Shown here: positions 10,329 through 19,340 of the stretch, piece by piece
Layout of the letters: each line of letters starts with the position of its first letter
Position numbering within the stretch: the stretch's first letter is position 1
Source: Onishia niordana
GTDB taxonomy: Bacteria; Pseudomonadota; Gammaproteobacteria; Pseudomonadales; Halomonadaceae
Assembly: GCF_004798965.1 (NCBI RefSeq)
Contig: NZ_SDSD01000003.1
Coordinates: forward strand, 372,001 to 436,000
DNA: 64,000 nt
Direction of reading: 5' to 3'
Position numbers and translations under genes: made by a program
Notes under the pieces: generated by a model
Seen by the model: the letters and a program-made list of their open reading frames with translations, nothing else
Database searches by the model: none
What the model was told of the DNA's origin: nothing

Positions 10329-11090
10329 ATGAGCTGCAAGATCGATTATCAGGCGCGTCCCGACCTATTAGCCGGGAGAGTGATACTGGTCACTGGCGCC
10401 GGCGACGGGATCGGCCGTGCAGCCGCGTTGAGCTATGCCCATCACGGCGCCACTGTGGTTCTGCTAGGTCGCACGATCAATAAACTGGAAGCCGTTTATG
10501 ATGCCATCGAGGCGGCGGGTGGCCCTCAGCCAGCCATCTTTCCGTTGAACTTCGAAGGCGCCACCTTGAAGGATTACCACGACATGGCCGAAACGCTCGA
10601 CAAGGAGTTCGGCCGGCTGGATGGCATCCTGCACAACGCGAGCCTGCTAGGGCGGTTGACGCCGTTCGATCAGTACAATCCCGAGCTGTGGGAACAGGTC
10701 ATGCAGGTCAACATTAACGGCCCGATCTGGATGACCCAAGCGCTGCTGCCGTTGCTCAAGGCATCAGACGATGCCTCGGTGGTTTTCACCTCGTCTAGCG
10801 TGGGACGCAAGGGAAGAGCCTTCTGGGGAGCTTATGCGGTTTCCAAGGCGGCGACCGAAAATTTCAGCGAGGTGCTGGCCGATGAGTTGGAGAATGTCTC
10901 CGCTATTCGCGTCAACACCCTGAATCCAGGAGCCACCCGGACGCAGATGCGGAAAACGGCCTATCCTGCCGAAGATCCCCAACGGCTGCGTACCCCGGAT
11001 GACATTATGCCGACGTACCTGTGGCTAATGGGGCCAGACAGTCATGGGCACAGCGGTGAGCGTTTCGATGCACAACCGCCCAAGGCATGA
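10329..11090 (+). CDS. yciK: YciK-like short-chain dehydrogenase/reductase
   Basis: 253-residue Rossmann-fold oxidoreductase of the SDR family; the physiological substrate of YciK proteins is not established. Nucleotide-binding motif VTGAGDGIG near the N-terminus, LHNAS in place of NNAG, and catalytic Ser plus YAVSK (Tyr-x-x-x-Lys). In Pseudomonas the orthologue lies beside mupP and ubiG; here it faces mupP tail to tail across a shared terminator, so the neighbourhood is kept but the orientation has changed. AAGGAG at 10318-10323 supports the start. Confidence 0.86.
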   Translation: MSCKIDYQARPDLLAGRVILVTGAGDGIGRAAALSYAHHGATVVLLGRTINKLEAVYDAIEAAGGPQPAIFPLNFEGATLKDYHDMAETLDKEFGRLDGILHNASLLGRLTPFDQYNPELWEQVMQVNINGPIWMTQALLPLLKASDDASVVFTSSSVGRKGRAFWGAYAVSKAATENFSEVLADELENVSAIRVNTLNPGATRTQMRKTAYPAEDPQRLRTPDDIMPTYLWLMGPDSHGHSGERFDAQPPKA

Positions 11091-11145
11091 TGCTACTGTG
11101 TTGAGGGTATTCTGACCTTGGCGTGGGGGTCACAACCAACGCCGT

Positions 11146-11183
11146 ACGGGCCTGGCTTTATGCGTCAGGCCCGTTGTCGTTTT
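11146..11183. terminator. Bidirectional terminator between yciK and mupP
   Basis: Perfect 9-bp stem ACGGGCCTG (11146-11154) and CAGGCCCGT (11166-11174) with an 11-base loop, followed on the plus strand by TGTCGTTTTA. It sits between two convergent genes and can serve both. Confidence 0.75.
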
Positions 11184-11215
11184 AGACGATTAGAGGATGC
11201 CCTAATTAGGGTCGG

Positions 11216-11884
11216 TCAATACCCGAGTGCTTCGGCGAGAGCTGCCGGCGTGTCGAAAACATGGTCTGCGTCCCAGGCATGGATATCCTCTTCCTCATCA
11301 AGGTAGCCATAGCCTACCGCTACTGCGGTCATGCCGGCGGCGTGGGCGGCCTCGATATCACGACGGTGATCACCGATGTACCAGCATTCTTCGGCAGTGA
11401 CACCGATGCGTCGTGCGGCCTCCCACAGTGGTTTCGGGTCGGGCTTCTTTACTGGAAGATCGTCAGCGCAAAGGAAGGCCCCGGGGGCGAGTCCCAATGA
11501 CTCAATCAGGGGAGCGGCATAAAGACGGGGTTTGTTGGTGACAATGCCCCATGCCCGGGGCGAAACAGACCAAGCATCAATCAAGGGGGCCAACCCCTCA
11601 AACATTCGGCTCTCGGCGGCGACATCCTGGCCATAGTAATCGAGCAGGAAGCTGCGTGCCGAATCGTGCTGTGCATGGTCTCGTTCAAGCCCCAACGCCA
11701 GGGTGACAAGCGCACTGCCACCATTGGATACCTGAGCACGAATCGTCTCGTAGGGAAGGGCGGGCAAGCCGTGATGGGCACGAAGGGCATTGGTGGCCCG
11801 CGCCAGGTCAGGGGCGGTATCTACCAGCGTACCGTCGAGATCGAAGAGCAAGGCGCGCGGCCTCGCGGGTTGCTTGTCTGTCAT
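11216..11884 (-). CDS. mupP: N-acetylmuramic acid 6-phosphate phosphatase MupP (HAD family)
   Basis: HAD hydrolase, 222 residues. MupP removes phosphate from MurNAc-6-phosphate in the recycling route that bypasses de novo UDP-MurNAc synthesis in Pseudomonas-type bacteria. Motif [15 protein letters not shown], motif II VTNKP, motif III with K of KKPDPKP, and motif [18 protein letters not shown] are all present, and the C-terminal [14 protein letters not shown] resembles MupP. Adjacency to ubiG and yciK matches the Pseudomonas order and separates it from Gph phosphoglycolate phosphatase, the main alternative. Its ATG overlaps the ubiG stop by four bases. Confidence 0.82.
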   Translation of the reverse strand: MTDKQPARPRALLFDLDGTLVDTAPDLARATNALRAHHGLPALPYETIRAQVSNGGSALVTLALGLERDHAQHDSARSFLLDYYGQDVAAESRMFEGLAPLIDAWSVSPRAWGIVTNKPRLYAAPLIESLGLAPGAFLCADDLPVKKPDPKPLWEAARRIGVTAEECWYIGDHRRDIEAAHAAGMTAVAVGYGYLDEEEDIHAWDADHVFDTPAALAEALGY

Positions 11885-12681
11885 GCTGTTTCTCGCCGTG
11901 TCTGGATCATGTAGTTCACCGAAACATCATTGGCATCTAGACGATAGCGACGCGTCAGCGGGTTGTAGGTCAGCCCGGTCTGCTCACCCAACTGCAGGCC
12001 GGCGGCACGGCCCCAGCTTACAAGCTCGGCAGGCCGAATGAATTTCTTGTAATCATGGGTGCCGCGAGGCAGCAAGCGCAGCACATATTCGGCACCAAGT
12101 ATCGCGAAGGCGTAAGCCTTCGGGTTGCGGTTGATCGTCGAGAAGAATACCTGGCCGCCTGGCTTGACCAAGGTGGCACAGGCGCGAACCACCGCCGCAG
12201 GGTCAGGGACGTGCTCAAGCATTTCCAGGCAGGTGACAATATCGTAGGCACCAGGCTGCTCGGCTGCCATTTCTTCAGCGCTTGCCTGACGGTAATCGAC
12301 TTCCGCGCCGCTTTCCTCGCGATGTAGGCGTGCCACGGCAAGAGGAGCTTCTCCCATATCGATGCCGGTCACCTGGGCTCCGCGATGCGCCATGGCTTCG
12401 GCGAGAATGCCCCCCCCGCAGCCAACATCGATCACGCGCTTGCCTGCGAGACCGGCCCGGGCATCGATGAAGTCCAGGCGCAGGGGATTGATCTCATGCA
12501 GCGGCTTGAACTCGCTGTCCTTATCCCACCAGCGGCTGGCCAGGGCCTCGAACTTGGCGACTTCGGCGGCATCGACATTATCCCGATAGTCGTTGCCTTG
12601 GCGGGTGTCATCCTGGCTCTGCGAGTGTTGCTGTGAACGCTCCTGAGGGTCGTGATGGGGCGCCTGGGATTCGCTGCTCAT
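11881..12681 (-). CDS. ubiG: Ubiquinone biosynthesis O-methyltransferase UbiG
   Basis: SAM-dependent methyltransferase performing both O-methylations of ubiquinone synthesis. 266 residues, about 25 more than usual, because of a hydrophilic Gln/His/Ser/Asp-rich N-terminal tail (about 1-33) before the family start [22 protein letters not shown]-binding motif [13 protein letters not shown] and the later [10 protein letters not shown] and GTHDYKKFI segments are typical. The start is supported by GGGAGA upstream. Couples into mupP through a four-base overlap. Confidence 0.94.
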   Translation of the reverse strand: MSSESQAPHHDPQERSQQHSQSQDDTRQGNDYRDNVDAAEVAKFEALASRWWDKDSEFKPLHEINPLRLDFIDARAGLAGKRVIDVGCGGGILAEAMAHRGAQVTGIDMGEAPLAVARLHREESGAEVDYRQASAEEMAAEQPGAYDIVTCLEMLEHVPDPAAVVRACATLVKPGGQVFFSTINRNPKAYAFAILGAEYVLRLLPRGTHDYKKFIRPAELVSWGRAAGLQLGEQTGLTYNPLTRRYRLDANDVSVNYMIQTRRETA

Positions 12682-12782
12682 GTGATATGTCTCCCGCTAG
12701 ATAATCTGAAGCCACGTTCAACAACAACGTGGCCTGGGTCTGTGACTGTGATTCGCTTGATGTGTGATGTAGCGCTATTGCC

Positions 12783-14114
12783 TTACGCAGGGCGCATGAT
12801 TCGCTCGAACTGTCGCGCTTCCGTCAACAACGCCTGGCGGTCTATCCCCACCAGTTCGCCGTCATGGAGGCGCGCGTCGCCCGCCACCCAGGCATGAGTC
12901 ACTTGGCGACTTTGTACGGCATAGACCACCGCAGAGGCTGGGTGGTGAACCGGTACCGTATTCAAGGCCTCCAGATTGACGGCTATCAGATCCGCATCGA
13001 AGCCTTCACTGAGCTGACCGCGGCGCTTGGCCATACCAAGAGCGCGGGCGCTTTCACGTGTGGCCATGGCCAGTGCCGCCATGGCCGGCAGGGCAGAGGC
13101 ATCACCGCTGACCCCCTTGGCGAGCAGCGCTGCGGTCTTCACTTCATCGAACATATCCAGGTCGTTGTTACTGGCGGCGCCGTCGGTGCCGAGTCCGACC
13201 GTTATACCTGCCTTCTGCAGCCTTGCCACCGGACAAAAGCCGCTGGCGAGCTTCAGGTTGGATTGCGGGCAGTGAATAACGGCGGTCTCGGTCTCGCGTA
13301 GTAACGCCACGTCTTCATCGTCGACCTGGGTCATATGCACGGCCTGGAAATGCGAGCCGAGCAGACCTGCGTCGTAAAGCCGGCGCAGTGGGCGCTTGCC
13401 GTCACTGGCAAGCCCCTGTTTGACCTCGTCAAAGGTTTCATGGACATGCATCTGAATGGGAAGCCCAAGAGAGTCGCGAGCCTCGCGGAGGCGAGCCAAG
13501 CTTGTATCGCCCACGGTGTAGGGGGCGTGGGGCCCGAAGGCCAGCGATATCAGCGGATGATCGCTAAGGTGCGCCATGAGCGTCTCGGTCTGACGCACGC
13601 CGCTCTCGAAGTCTTGAGACCAGGGCGTCGGAAAGTCGATCAATGGAGTGCAAAGCTGAGCACGCATGCCGGCTTCTTCGACCACGGGGATCACGGCTTC
13701 AGGCGCCAGGTACATATCGGCGAAGGTCGTCGTCCCTGAGGCCAGCATCTCGGCACAGGCTAATCGCGTGCCCGCCGCCACGAATTCAGGATTCACGTGG
13801 GCTGATTCGGCGGGCCAGATGTGCTCGTTGAGCCAGGTCATCAGCGGCAGGTCATCGGCAAACCCGCGCATCAGGCTCATGCCCGCGTGGTTGTGGGCAT
13901 TGATCAGCCCTGGCAGCAGGGCATGGTGTTCAAGGCGCAGCGTTTTTGCCGGGCGGACATGCTGAGCGGCATCGGCAATCGGCCAGGGCCCCAGCAGGTA
14001 GCCGCCATCAATGGCGATTGCATGATTCTCGAGGGTTGGCAGGCCATCGCTCATGGGCAGAATCCAACTCGCCTCGATCAAGAGTTCAACATCACGCGGT
14101 GCGGTAGATGGCAT
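12783..14114 (-). CDS. mtaD: 5-methylthioadenosine/S-adenosylhomocysteine deaminase-type amidohydrolase
   Basis: Metal-dependent TRZ/ATZ amidohydrolase, 443 residues. Metal ligands visible as the HNH pair in INAHNHAGMSLMRGF, MHVHETFDE, and GLGTDGAASNNDLDMFDE. The Pseudomonas orthologue deaminates methylthioadenosine to methylthioinosine and also lies between ubiG and mtnA, which supports that role rather than guanine or triazine deamination. Divergent from mtnA across 71 bases, consistent with co-regulated methionine salvage. AAGGAG lies eight bases before the ATG. No mtnP-like phosphorylase is present in the window. Confidence 0.82.
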   Translation of the reverse strand: MPSTAPRDVELLIEASWILPMSDGLPTLENHAIAIDGGYLLGPWPIADAAQHVRPAKTLRLEHHALLPGLINAHNHAGMSLMRGFADDLPLMTWLNEHIWPAESAHVNPEFVAAGTRLACAEMLASGTTTFADMYLAPEAVIPVVEEAGMRAQLCTPLIDFPTPWSQDFESGVRQTETLMAHLSDHPLISLAFGPHAPYTVGDTSLARLREARDSLGLPIQMHVHETFDEVKQGLASDGKRPLRRLYDAGLLGSHFQAVHMTQVDDEDVALLRETETAVIHCPQSNLKLASGFCPVARLQKAGITVGLGTDGAASNNDLDMFDEVKTAALLAKGVSGDASALPAMAALAMATRESARALGMAKRRGQLSEGFDADLIAVNLEALNTVPVHHPASAVVYAVQSRQVTHAWVAGDARLHDGELVGIDRQALLTEARQFERIMRPA

Positions 14115-14185
14115 CGCATCACTCCTTCGGTATGATGGCCCCCATTCTACCCGCTACTGCCCGCGCTTGCCTTCCCGGAGACACC

Positions 14186-15256
14186 ATGACCGCGACCCTT
14201 AAGCCGATTCGCTGGTGCGCCGACAATACCCTTGAACTGCTTGACCAGCGCTGGTTACCAAGCCGTCACGAAACACTGCGGATCACAACCGCTGAAGAGG
14301 CCGCTGAAGCGATCACCAGCATGGTGGTGCGGGGTGCGCCTGCGATCGGCATTACCGCCGCCTACGGCGTTGTTCTTGCTTCACACCAAGCGTCTGGCGA
14401 TGACTGGCCGGCCGTGGTGAATGCCTCGATAGACAGGTTGGCCGCTTCACGCCCCACGGCGATCAACCTGTTCTGGGCACTTGAGCGTATGCGAGCGATC
14501 GTCTCGGCACATAGCCAACACGAGACCCCGCCCTTCGCGGCATTGCTTGAGGCCGCCAGGGCGATCCAGCGTCAGGATCTTGCCGACTGCATGGCCATGG
14601 GCGAATACGGTGCCGACCTCCTTGCCCGCGAAGCGCCCAAGGCGGTCATGACCCATTGCAACACAGGTGCGCTGGCTACCGGCGGCCACGGTACAGCACT
14701 AGGCGTCATCCGTAGCGCCTGGGCGCGAGGGCTGATTACTCGCGTGCATGCCAACGAGACGCGGCCCTGGCTGCAGGGCGCTCGCCTGACGGCCTGGGAA
14801 CTCGCTCAGGAGCATATTCCTGTGACACTGGCCGTGGACTCATCGGCCTCGCTGTTAATGGCCAGCGGAGATATCGGCTGGTTGATCGTTGGCGCCGACC
14901 GAATCACCGCCAACGGCGATGTCGCCAACAAGATCGGCACTCTGGCGCTGGCCGTTCAGGCGCGATATTTCGGCGTCAAGGTCATGGTAGTGGCGCCAAC
15001 CAGCACCTTCGATCTGAGCCTTGCCAGCGGGACTGACATTCCCATCGAAACCCGTGGAGCCAGAGAGCTGACCCATCAGGGCGAACGAGCTGTGGCCCCT
15101 GATGACATCGATATTTTCAATCCGGTATTCGACGTCACGCCGGCTGAATTAGTCGATGTCATTGTTTGTGAACGGGGGGTGATCGAAAGGCCAGATCGTG
15201 CAGCCATTGCACAATTGTTGGCAGCCGAGATACCCCGGGCCCCGGCTATGCCATAA
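14186..15256 (+). CDS. mtnA: Methylthioribose-1-phosphate isomerase
   Basis: Converts methylthioribose-1-phosphate to methylthioribulose-1-phosphate in methionine salvage. 356 residues from ATG 14186, chosen for CGGAG just upstream and the family N-terminus; the frame is open from 14108. RGAPAIGI lies near residue 50, the catalytic Cys158 in MTHCNTGALATGGHGTALG, and the catalytic Asp237 in VGADRITANGDVANKIGT. The divergent partner mtaD supplies the preceding deamination step. galU follows after 48 bases. Confidence 0.95.
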   Translation: MTATLKPIRWCADNTLELLDQRWLPSRHETLRITTAEEAAEAITSMVVRGAPAIGITAAYGVVLASHQASGDDWPAVVNASIDRLAASRPTAINLFWALERMRAIVSAHSQHETPPFAALLEAARAIQRQDLADCMAMGEYGADLLAREAPKAVMTHCNTGALATGGHGTALGVIRSAWARGLITRVHANETRPWLQGARLTAWELAQEHIPVTLAVDSSASLLMASGDIGWLIVGADRITANGDVANKIGTLALAVQARYFGVKVMVVAPTSTFDLSLASGTDIPIETRGARELTHQGERAVAPDDIDIFNPVFDVTPAELVDVIVCERGVIERPDRAAIAQLLAAEIPRAPAMP

Positions 15257-15304
15257 TTAGCAGATTGGTTAATCGACACTTCATATCCAACAGGAAGGAA
15301 CGCC

Positions 15305-16195
15305 ATGATTCGTAAGGCTGTGTTGCCCGTCGCCGGTTTAGGTACTCGCTGCTTGCCGGCTTCCAAGGCCATCCCCAAGGAAATGATCACCATCGTCGAT
15401 AAACCGGTGATTCAGTATGTGGTAGAAGAAGCGGTGGCCGCCGGTATCAAGGAAATCGTGCTGGTGACTCACTCGAGCAAGGGCGCTATCGAAGACCATT
15501 TCGACAAGCACTTTGAACTGGAGACCACCCTCGAGGCCAAGGGTAAACACGAACTGCTCGAGGAGCTGCGCAATATCATCCCTGATGACGTTAAGATCAT
15601 CAGCGTGCGCCAGCCCGAACCGCTCGGCCTCGGCCATGCGGTATCCTGTGCGCGGCCGGTGATTGGGGACGACGAGCCCTTTGCCGTACTGCTGCCCGAC
15701 GTGCTGGTAGATGGCCATGGGCTTGCCCAGAATGACCTGGCCGGAATGATGAAGGCCTTCGAAGATAGCGGTCAGTCTCAGATCATGGTGGAGAATGTCC
15801 CCGAGGAGATGACCCATAAATACGGCATCGTGGCCTTGAAAGGTGACACGCCAGAGGCCGGACATTCCGCTTCGATGGCAAGCGTGGTCGAAAAGCCTGC
15901 CGCTGGCGAGGCGCCTTCGACCCTGGCGGTGATAGGCCGCTATCTGCTTCCCGGTTCCATCTTCCCGCTGTTGGAGAAGACGAAGCCCGGTGCTGGTGGC
16001 GAGATCCAGCTGACGGATGCCATCGATACCCTGATCGCTCGAGAAGGGGTCCAGGCGTTTCGTATGCAGGGAGAAACCTATGACTGCGGTCATCAGCTCG
16101 GATACCTCGAAGCCATCCTGGCCTTCGCTAAGCGCCATCCCAAGTTTGGCGAAGGATTCCAGGACCTGATGCAGCGCTATGCCGTTGAGGAGTAA
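15305..16195 (+). CDS. galU: UTP--glucose-1-phosphate uridylyltransferase GalU
   Basis: Makes UDP-glucose from UTP and glucose-1-phosphate for surface polysaccharides. 296 residues with the nucleotide-binding N-terminus VLPVAGLGTRCLPASKAIPKEM, DKPVIQYVVEEA, the LPDVLVD metal site and the VEKP segment. AGGAAGGA precedes the ATG. The next gene, a UDP-glucose dehydrogenase homologue, begins three bases after its stop, so the two probably share a transcript. Confidence 0.96.
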   Translation: MIRKAVLPVAGLGTRCLPASKAIPKEMITIVDKPVIQYVVEEAVAAGIKEIVLVTHSSKGAIEDHFDKHFELETTLEAKGKHELLEELRNIIPDDVKIISVRQPEPLGLGHAVSCARPVIGDDEPFAVLLPDVLVDGHGLAQNDLAGMMKAFEDSGQSQIMVENVPEEMTHKYGIVALKGDTPEAGHSASMASVVEKPAAGEAPSTLAVIGRYLLPGSIFPLLEKTKPGAGGEIQLTDAIDTLIAREGVQAFRMQGETYDCGHQLGYLEAILAFAKRHPKFGEGFQDLMQRYAVEE

Positions 16196-16198
16196 GCC

Positions 16199-17497
16199 AT
16201 GCGCGTTGTCATACAGGGAAGTGAGCTAGCCGCGGCGACCGCTGCGGCAGCATTGGCCAGTGTGGGACACCGTGTCATCTGGGAGCCACATGCCGATCAG
16301 CCTTGGGCCGAGCTCAAGAAAGCCGACTGGTTGACTCGTGAGCCGGAGTTGATTGCTCAGTTGGATGTGGCCTGTCGCGATGGCGCTCTTGAGATCACTG
16401 ACGCCGGTAATGAGCCGGTAGGTGAGGTCTCAGAGGTTGATGTACTATGGCTGGCCCTGGCGCCTGATCAACGCGAGTCGGCCGAGGCTGCCGTCGAGGC
16501 CTTGGCCGGACGCCAGACGGCACCGCTTGTGGTGGTCAACAACTCGATGTTTCCGGTCGGTGAGACCGAGCATCTGGAAGCACTGATGGGCCATGCCGGC
16601 CAGGTCGCTGTGGCGTTGCCTGACATGCTCGAAGAAGGACGCGCTTGGCAAGTGTTCACCCGCCCGGTGCGTTGGTTGCTGGGGAGTGAAGACAGTCGCG
16701 CCACCGATCAGGTTCGTGAACTGCTGCGGGCCTTCAACCGCCGAAGCGAAGTCTTCCAGTGCATGCCGCGACGTGCCGCCGAACTGACCAAGCTGGCCAT
16801 CAACGGCATGCTGGCTACCCGCATCAGCTACATGAATGATATCGCCGGTCTGGCCGACACCCTAGGGGTCGATGTTGAGTATGTTCGCCAGGGCATGGGC
16901 GCCGATCCGCGAATCGGCTATGAGTATCTGTATCCAGGTTGTGGTTTCGGAGGCCCTAACTTTTCGCGCGATTTGATGAGGCTCGCCGACGTGCAGTCTG
17001 CCAGCGGGCGCGGCTCTGCACTGCTTGGCCAGGTGATCGATATCAACGAGCACAAGAAAGAGACCCTGTTCCGTAAGCTTTGGGCCTACTTCCAGGGGCA
17101 ACTGGAAGGGCGCACCGTAGCTATCTGGGGAGCGGCCTTCAAACCGGGCACGGCACGCATCGATCATGCGCCAGTGCTGCCACTTCTGGACGCCCTGTGG
17201 GCTCAAGGCGTCAACGTACGCCTCCATGACCCCTCGGCACTGCCGGCCTTGCGTAAGGCTGTGGGCGACCACCCGCAGCTCACGTTGTGTGAAGGCGATC
17301 CCTATGTCGCTTGTCAGGGAGCCGATGCACTGATGTTGGTCACCGAGTGGAAGTGCTACTGGAACCCCGATTGGCGCCTGCTTGGAAAACTGTTGGGCGA
17401 TCGGCTCGTACTCGATGGGCGCAATATCTTTGATCCCGGTTATGTGGCCGGCCGTGGTCTCGTTTATCGCGGAATTGGCCGCCGTGCCGACCCGTGA
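16199..17497 (+). CDS. UDP-glucose/GDP-mannose dehydrogenase-family protein with degenerate active site
   Basis: 432 residues with the three-domain layout of UDP-glucose 6-dehydrogenase, which oxidises UDP-glucose to UDP-glucuronate with NAD+. The middle-domain signature ELTKLAINGMLATRISYMNDIA is intact, including the conserved Lys and Asn. The catalytic loop normally reading GFGGSCFPKD is GFGGPNFSRD here: the nucleophilic Cys is Asn254. The N-terminal dinucleotide motif GxGxxG is also lost (MRVVIQGSELAAA). The C-terminal domain remains recognisable (AIWGAAFKPGTARIDHAP). The ordinary two-step oxidation looks impossible. It may be a non-catalytic partner, a reductase-like variant or a decaying paralogue. 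No frameshift is present and it directly follows galU. Confidence 0.85.
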   Translation: MRVVIQGSELAAATAAAALASVGHRVIWEPHADQPWAELKKADWLTREPELIAQLDVACRDGALEITDAGNEPVGEVSEVDVLWLALAPDQRESAEAAVEALAGRQTAPLVVVNNSMFPVGETEHLEALMGHAGQVAVALPDMLEEGRAWQVFTRPVRWLLGSEDSRATDQVRELLRAFNRRSEVFQCMPRRAAELTKLAINGMLATRISYMNDIAGLADTLGVDVEYVRQGMGADPRIGYEYLYPGCGFGGPNFSRDLMRLADVQSASGRGSALLGQVIDINEHKKETLFRKLWAYFQGQLEGRTVAIWGAAFKPGTARIDHAPVLPLLDALWAQGVNVRLHDPSALPALRKAVGDHPQLTLCEGDPYVACQGADALMLVTEWKCYWNPDWRLLGKLLGDRLVLDGRNIFDPGYVAGRGLVYRGIGRRADP

Positions 17498-17524
17498 TGG
17501 CGGGCATTAAGGTAAGTTCCCTGA

Positions 17525-17557
17525 TAAAAAAACCCTCGCCAATGGCGAGGGTTTTTT
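17525..17557. terminator. Bidirectional terminator between the ugd-like gene and sodB
   Basis: AACCCTCGCC (17531-17540), loop AAT, GGCGAGGGTT (17544-17553), flanked by an A-run on the left and a T-run on the right, so it terminates in both directions for these convergent genes. Confidence 0.92.
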
Positions 17558-17599
17558 GTTCAAGGTACATCTCGAAAGATGACTTGATTCAAGCGCGAG

Positions 17600-18178
17600 T
17601 TACGCGAAGTTTTGCGCAACGAAGTCCCAGTTCAGAATCTTCCAGACATTCTCAAGGTACTTGGGACGGGCATTGCGATAGTCGATGTAGTAGGCGTGTT
17701 CCCAAACATCGATGGTCAGCAGCGGCGTCTGACCATGTGCAACCGGAGTGTCAGCATCGTCAGTATTGACGATATCAACACCGCCATCAGCGGTTTTGAT
17801 CAGCCAGGTCCAGCCTGAACCGAAGTTGCCTACCGCCTTGGCGTTGAAGGCTTCCTTGAATTCATCGAAGGAACCGAACTTGGCGTTGATGGCATCGGCC
17901 AGTGCGCCGGTCGGCTCGCCACCACCGTTCGGAGACAGGCAGTGCCAATAGAACGTGTGGTTCCAGACCTGAGCAGCTTGATTGAACAGGCCACCGGAAG
18001 CTGACTTGATGATATCTTCCAGTGACTTGTTGGCATCATCAGTGCCATCTGTCAGCTGGTTGAGCTTGGTCACGTAGGCTTGATGATGCTTGCCGTAATG
18101 ATATTCAAGCGTCTCGGCAGAAATGTGCGGTTCAAGCGCATTCTTTTCGTACGGCAGGGCGGGTAGTTCAAATGCCAT
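17600..18178 (-). CDS. sodB: Iron superoxide dismutase
   Basis: Cytoplasmic Fe-SOD, 192 residues, disproportionates superoxide. Metal ligands H27, H74, D157 and H161 are all present, the last two in DVWEHAYY. The segment [11 protein letters not shown], with Gln two residues before VWNH, is the Fe-type signature rather than the Mn-type. Monocistronic, with its own terminator downstream and a long 5' region shared with the divergent gene at 18491. Confidence 0.96.
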   Translation of the reverse strand: MAFELPALPYEKNALEPHISAETLEYHYGKHHQAYVTKLNQLTDGTDDANKSLEDIIKSASGGLFNQAAQVWNHTFYWHCLSPNGGGEPTGALADAINAKFGSFDEFKEAFNAKAVGNFGSGWTWLIKTADGGVDIVNTDDADTPVAHGQTPLLTIDVWEHAYYIDYRNARPKYLENVWKILNWDFVAQNFA

Positions 18179-18490
18179 GATTTACTCCTCGTCGGTCATA
18201 GGGAAGGTGACCCAAATCTAGTACTGGTGTCCTTCCGAACATAATTCAAGGGGCAGGAGTCCAATTCGTTCAGGGTGGGCTCCGGCCCTTGAATCGAGAT
18301 GCCAGGATCGTGCCAAAAAGATGATCACAAGGACAAAAAACCTTATGATACCAAGCATCTGCGCTTATGTAGTATCGCCTCATCATAGCACTGTGGGGTA
18401 TGCTCGCCAATGATTGAGGAGCATGCCTCAATCATGACGGACACGACCTTTGTTTTGATACCTGTTTAACCTCCCGGCAAGGAGTCACCT
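18179..18490. other. 312-bp divergent intergenic region, sodB / coiled-coil gene
   Basis: No convincing gene. It must hold the promoters of sodB (minus) and of the 18491 gene (plus). A perfect 10-bp inverted repeat, ATGATTGAGG (18410-18419) and CCTCAATCAT (18426-18435) around AGCATG, lies 55 bases before the 18491 start and could be an operator or leader stem. An A/T-richer stretch at 18315-18380 is the likely promoter zone. Confidence 0.6.
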
Positions 18491-19339
18491 ATGGCCGAGC
18501 GCCCGGATGAAGAGCGCCTCACCCACATCGTACCGGATGTGAATGCCAGCCTTGGGGGCCAAGCTCGCTATGCGCAGCCAGCACCCAGGCTTTGGCCTTT
18601 ATGGTGTCTGGTGCTGTTGCTGTCGGGAGCACTTGGCGGCCTGGGCTATTTAGCCTGGCAGGAGCGTCTGAGCCTGCAAGAGGAGCTCCGCCAGCTGCAG
18701 GGACAACTATCCAATGTGCACGCCCGTTTTGACGGACTCGATGCGAACCGTGGTGGCAATTTCGAGCGCTTTGAGAACGCCCTGGATGTGATGGGAGAAG
18801 AGCAGGGCCAGCTGGTAGAGCGTCTCAATGAGCAGGAAACGCAACTCGCAAACCTGCGTGAAGACATGAGCGGCAGCATTGAGATCGGCACGCTCGATAC
18901 GCGCCTTGATAAACAGGCCGACCGCCAAGAAAATTTCCAGGCCGTGCTCGACGCGACTCGCGCCTCACTCGATGCCCTGGAGCGCAGTGGTGATGATGCC
19001 AGAGCGGCGCTGTCGGCGCGTCTAGATGTGGTCAAGAGCGATACAGCGACTGTTCAAGAGCGCATGAGCGCGCTTGCCGAAAAACTGACTCAGACGGAGC
19101 AGCGGCAGTCTGCCCAAGAAGTGGTCTCAGCCTCTCTGATGAGTGCTACGCGCTCACTAGAGAAAGACCAGGATGCTCTGGCCTCGGGTATCGAGGAGTC
19201 GGCCACTGAATTGGATCAAGCAGAGGCAACACAGGAAGCCATTCAGCAGCGTCTTGCAGAATATCGTGCACAACTCACTGAACTGCGACAGTCGCAGCTG
19301 GCTCTAAGTGCCCAGCTGGAGTCACTGGAGGCACGCTAA
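18491..19339 (+). CDS. Single-pass membrane protein with long periplasmic coiled coil
   Basis: 282 residues, no family recognised. A cytoplasmic N-tail of about 34 residues is followed by one hydrophobic helix at about 35-56 (LWCLVLLLSGALGGLGYLAW) and then by more than 220 residues of heptad-like, Glu/Gln/Leu/Arg-rich sequence predicted to be a coiled coil extending into the periplasm. AAGGAG precedes the ATG. It ends one base before tamA, whose ribosome-binding site lies within this gene, so the two are almost certainly co-transcribed. This suggests, without proving, a link to outer-membrane or TAM function. Confidence 0.85.
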   Translation: MAERPDEERLTHIVPDVNASLGGQARYAQPAPRLWPLWCLVLLLSGALGGLGYLAWQERLSLQEELRQLQGQLSNVHARFDGLDANRGGNFERFENALDVMGEEQGQLVERLNEQETQLANLREDMSGSIEIGTLDTRLDKQADRQENFQAVLDATRASLDALERSGDDARAALSARLDVVKSDTATVQERMSALAEKLTQTEQRQSAQEVVSASLMSATRSLEKDQDALASGIEESATELDQAEATQEAIQQRLAEYRAQLTELRQSQLALSAQLESLEAR

Positions 19340-19340
19340 T

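Noticed and set aside
15338..16138. 266-codon minus-strand frame inside galU
   Set aside because: Antisense to a fully conserved galU, with no ribosome site or homology.
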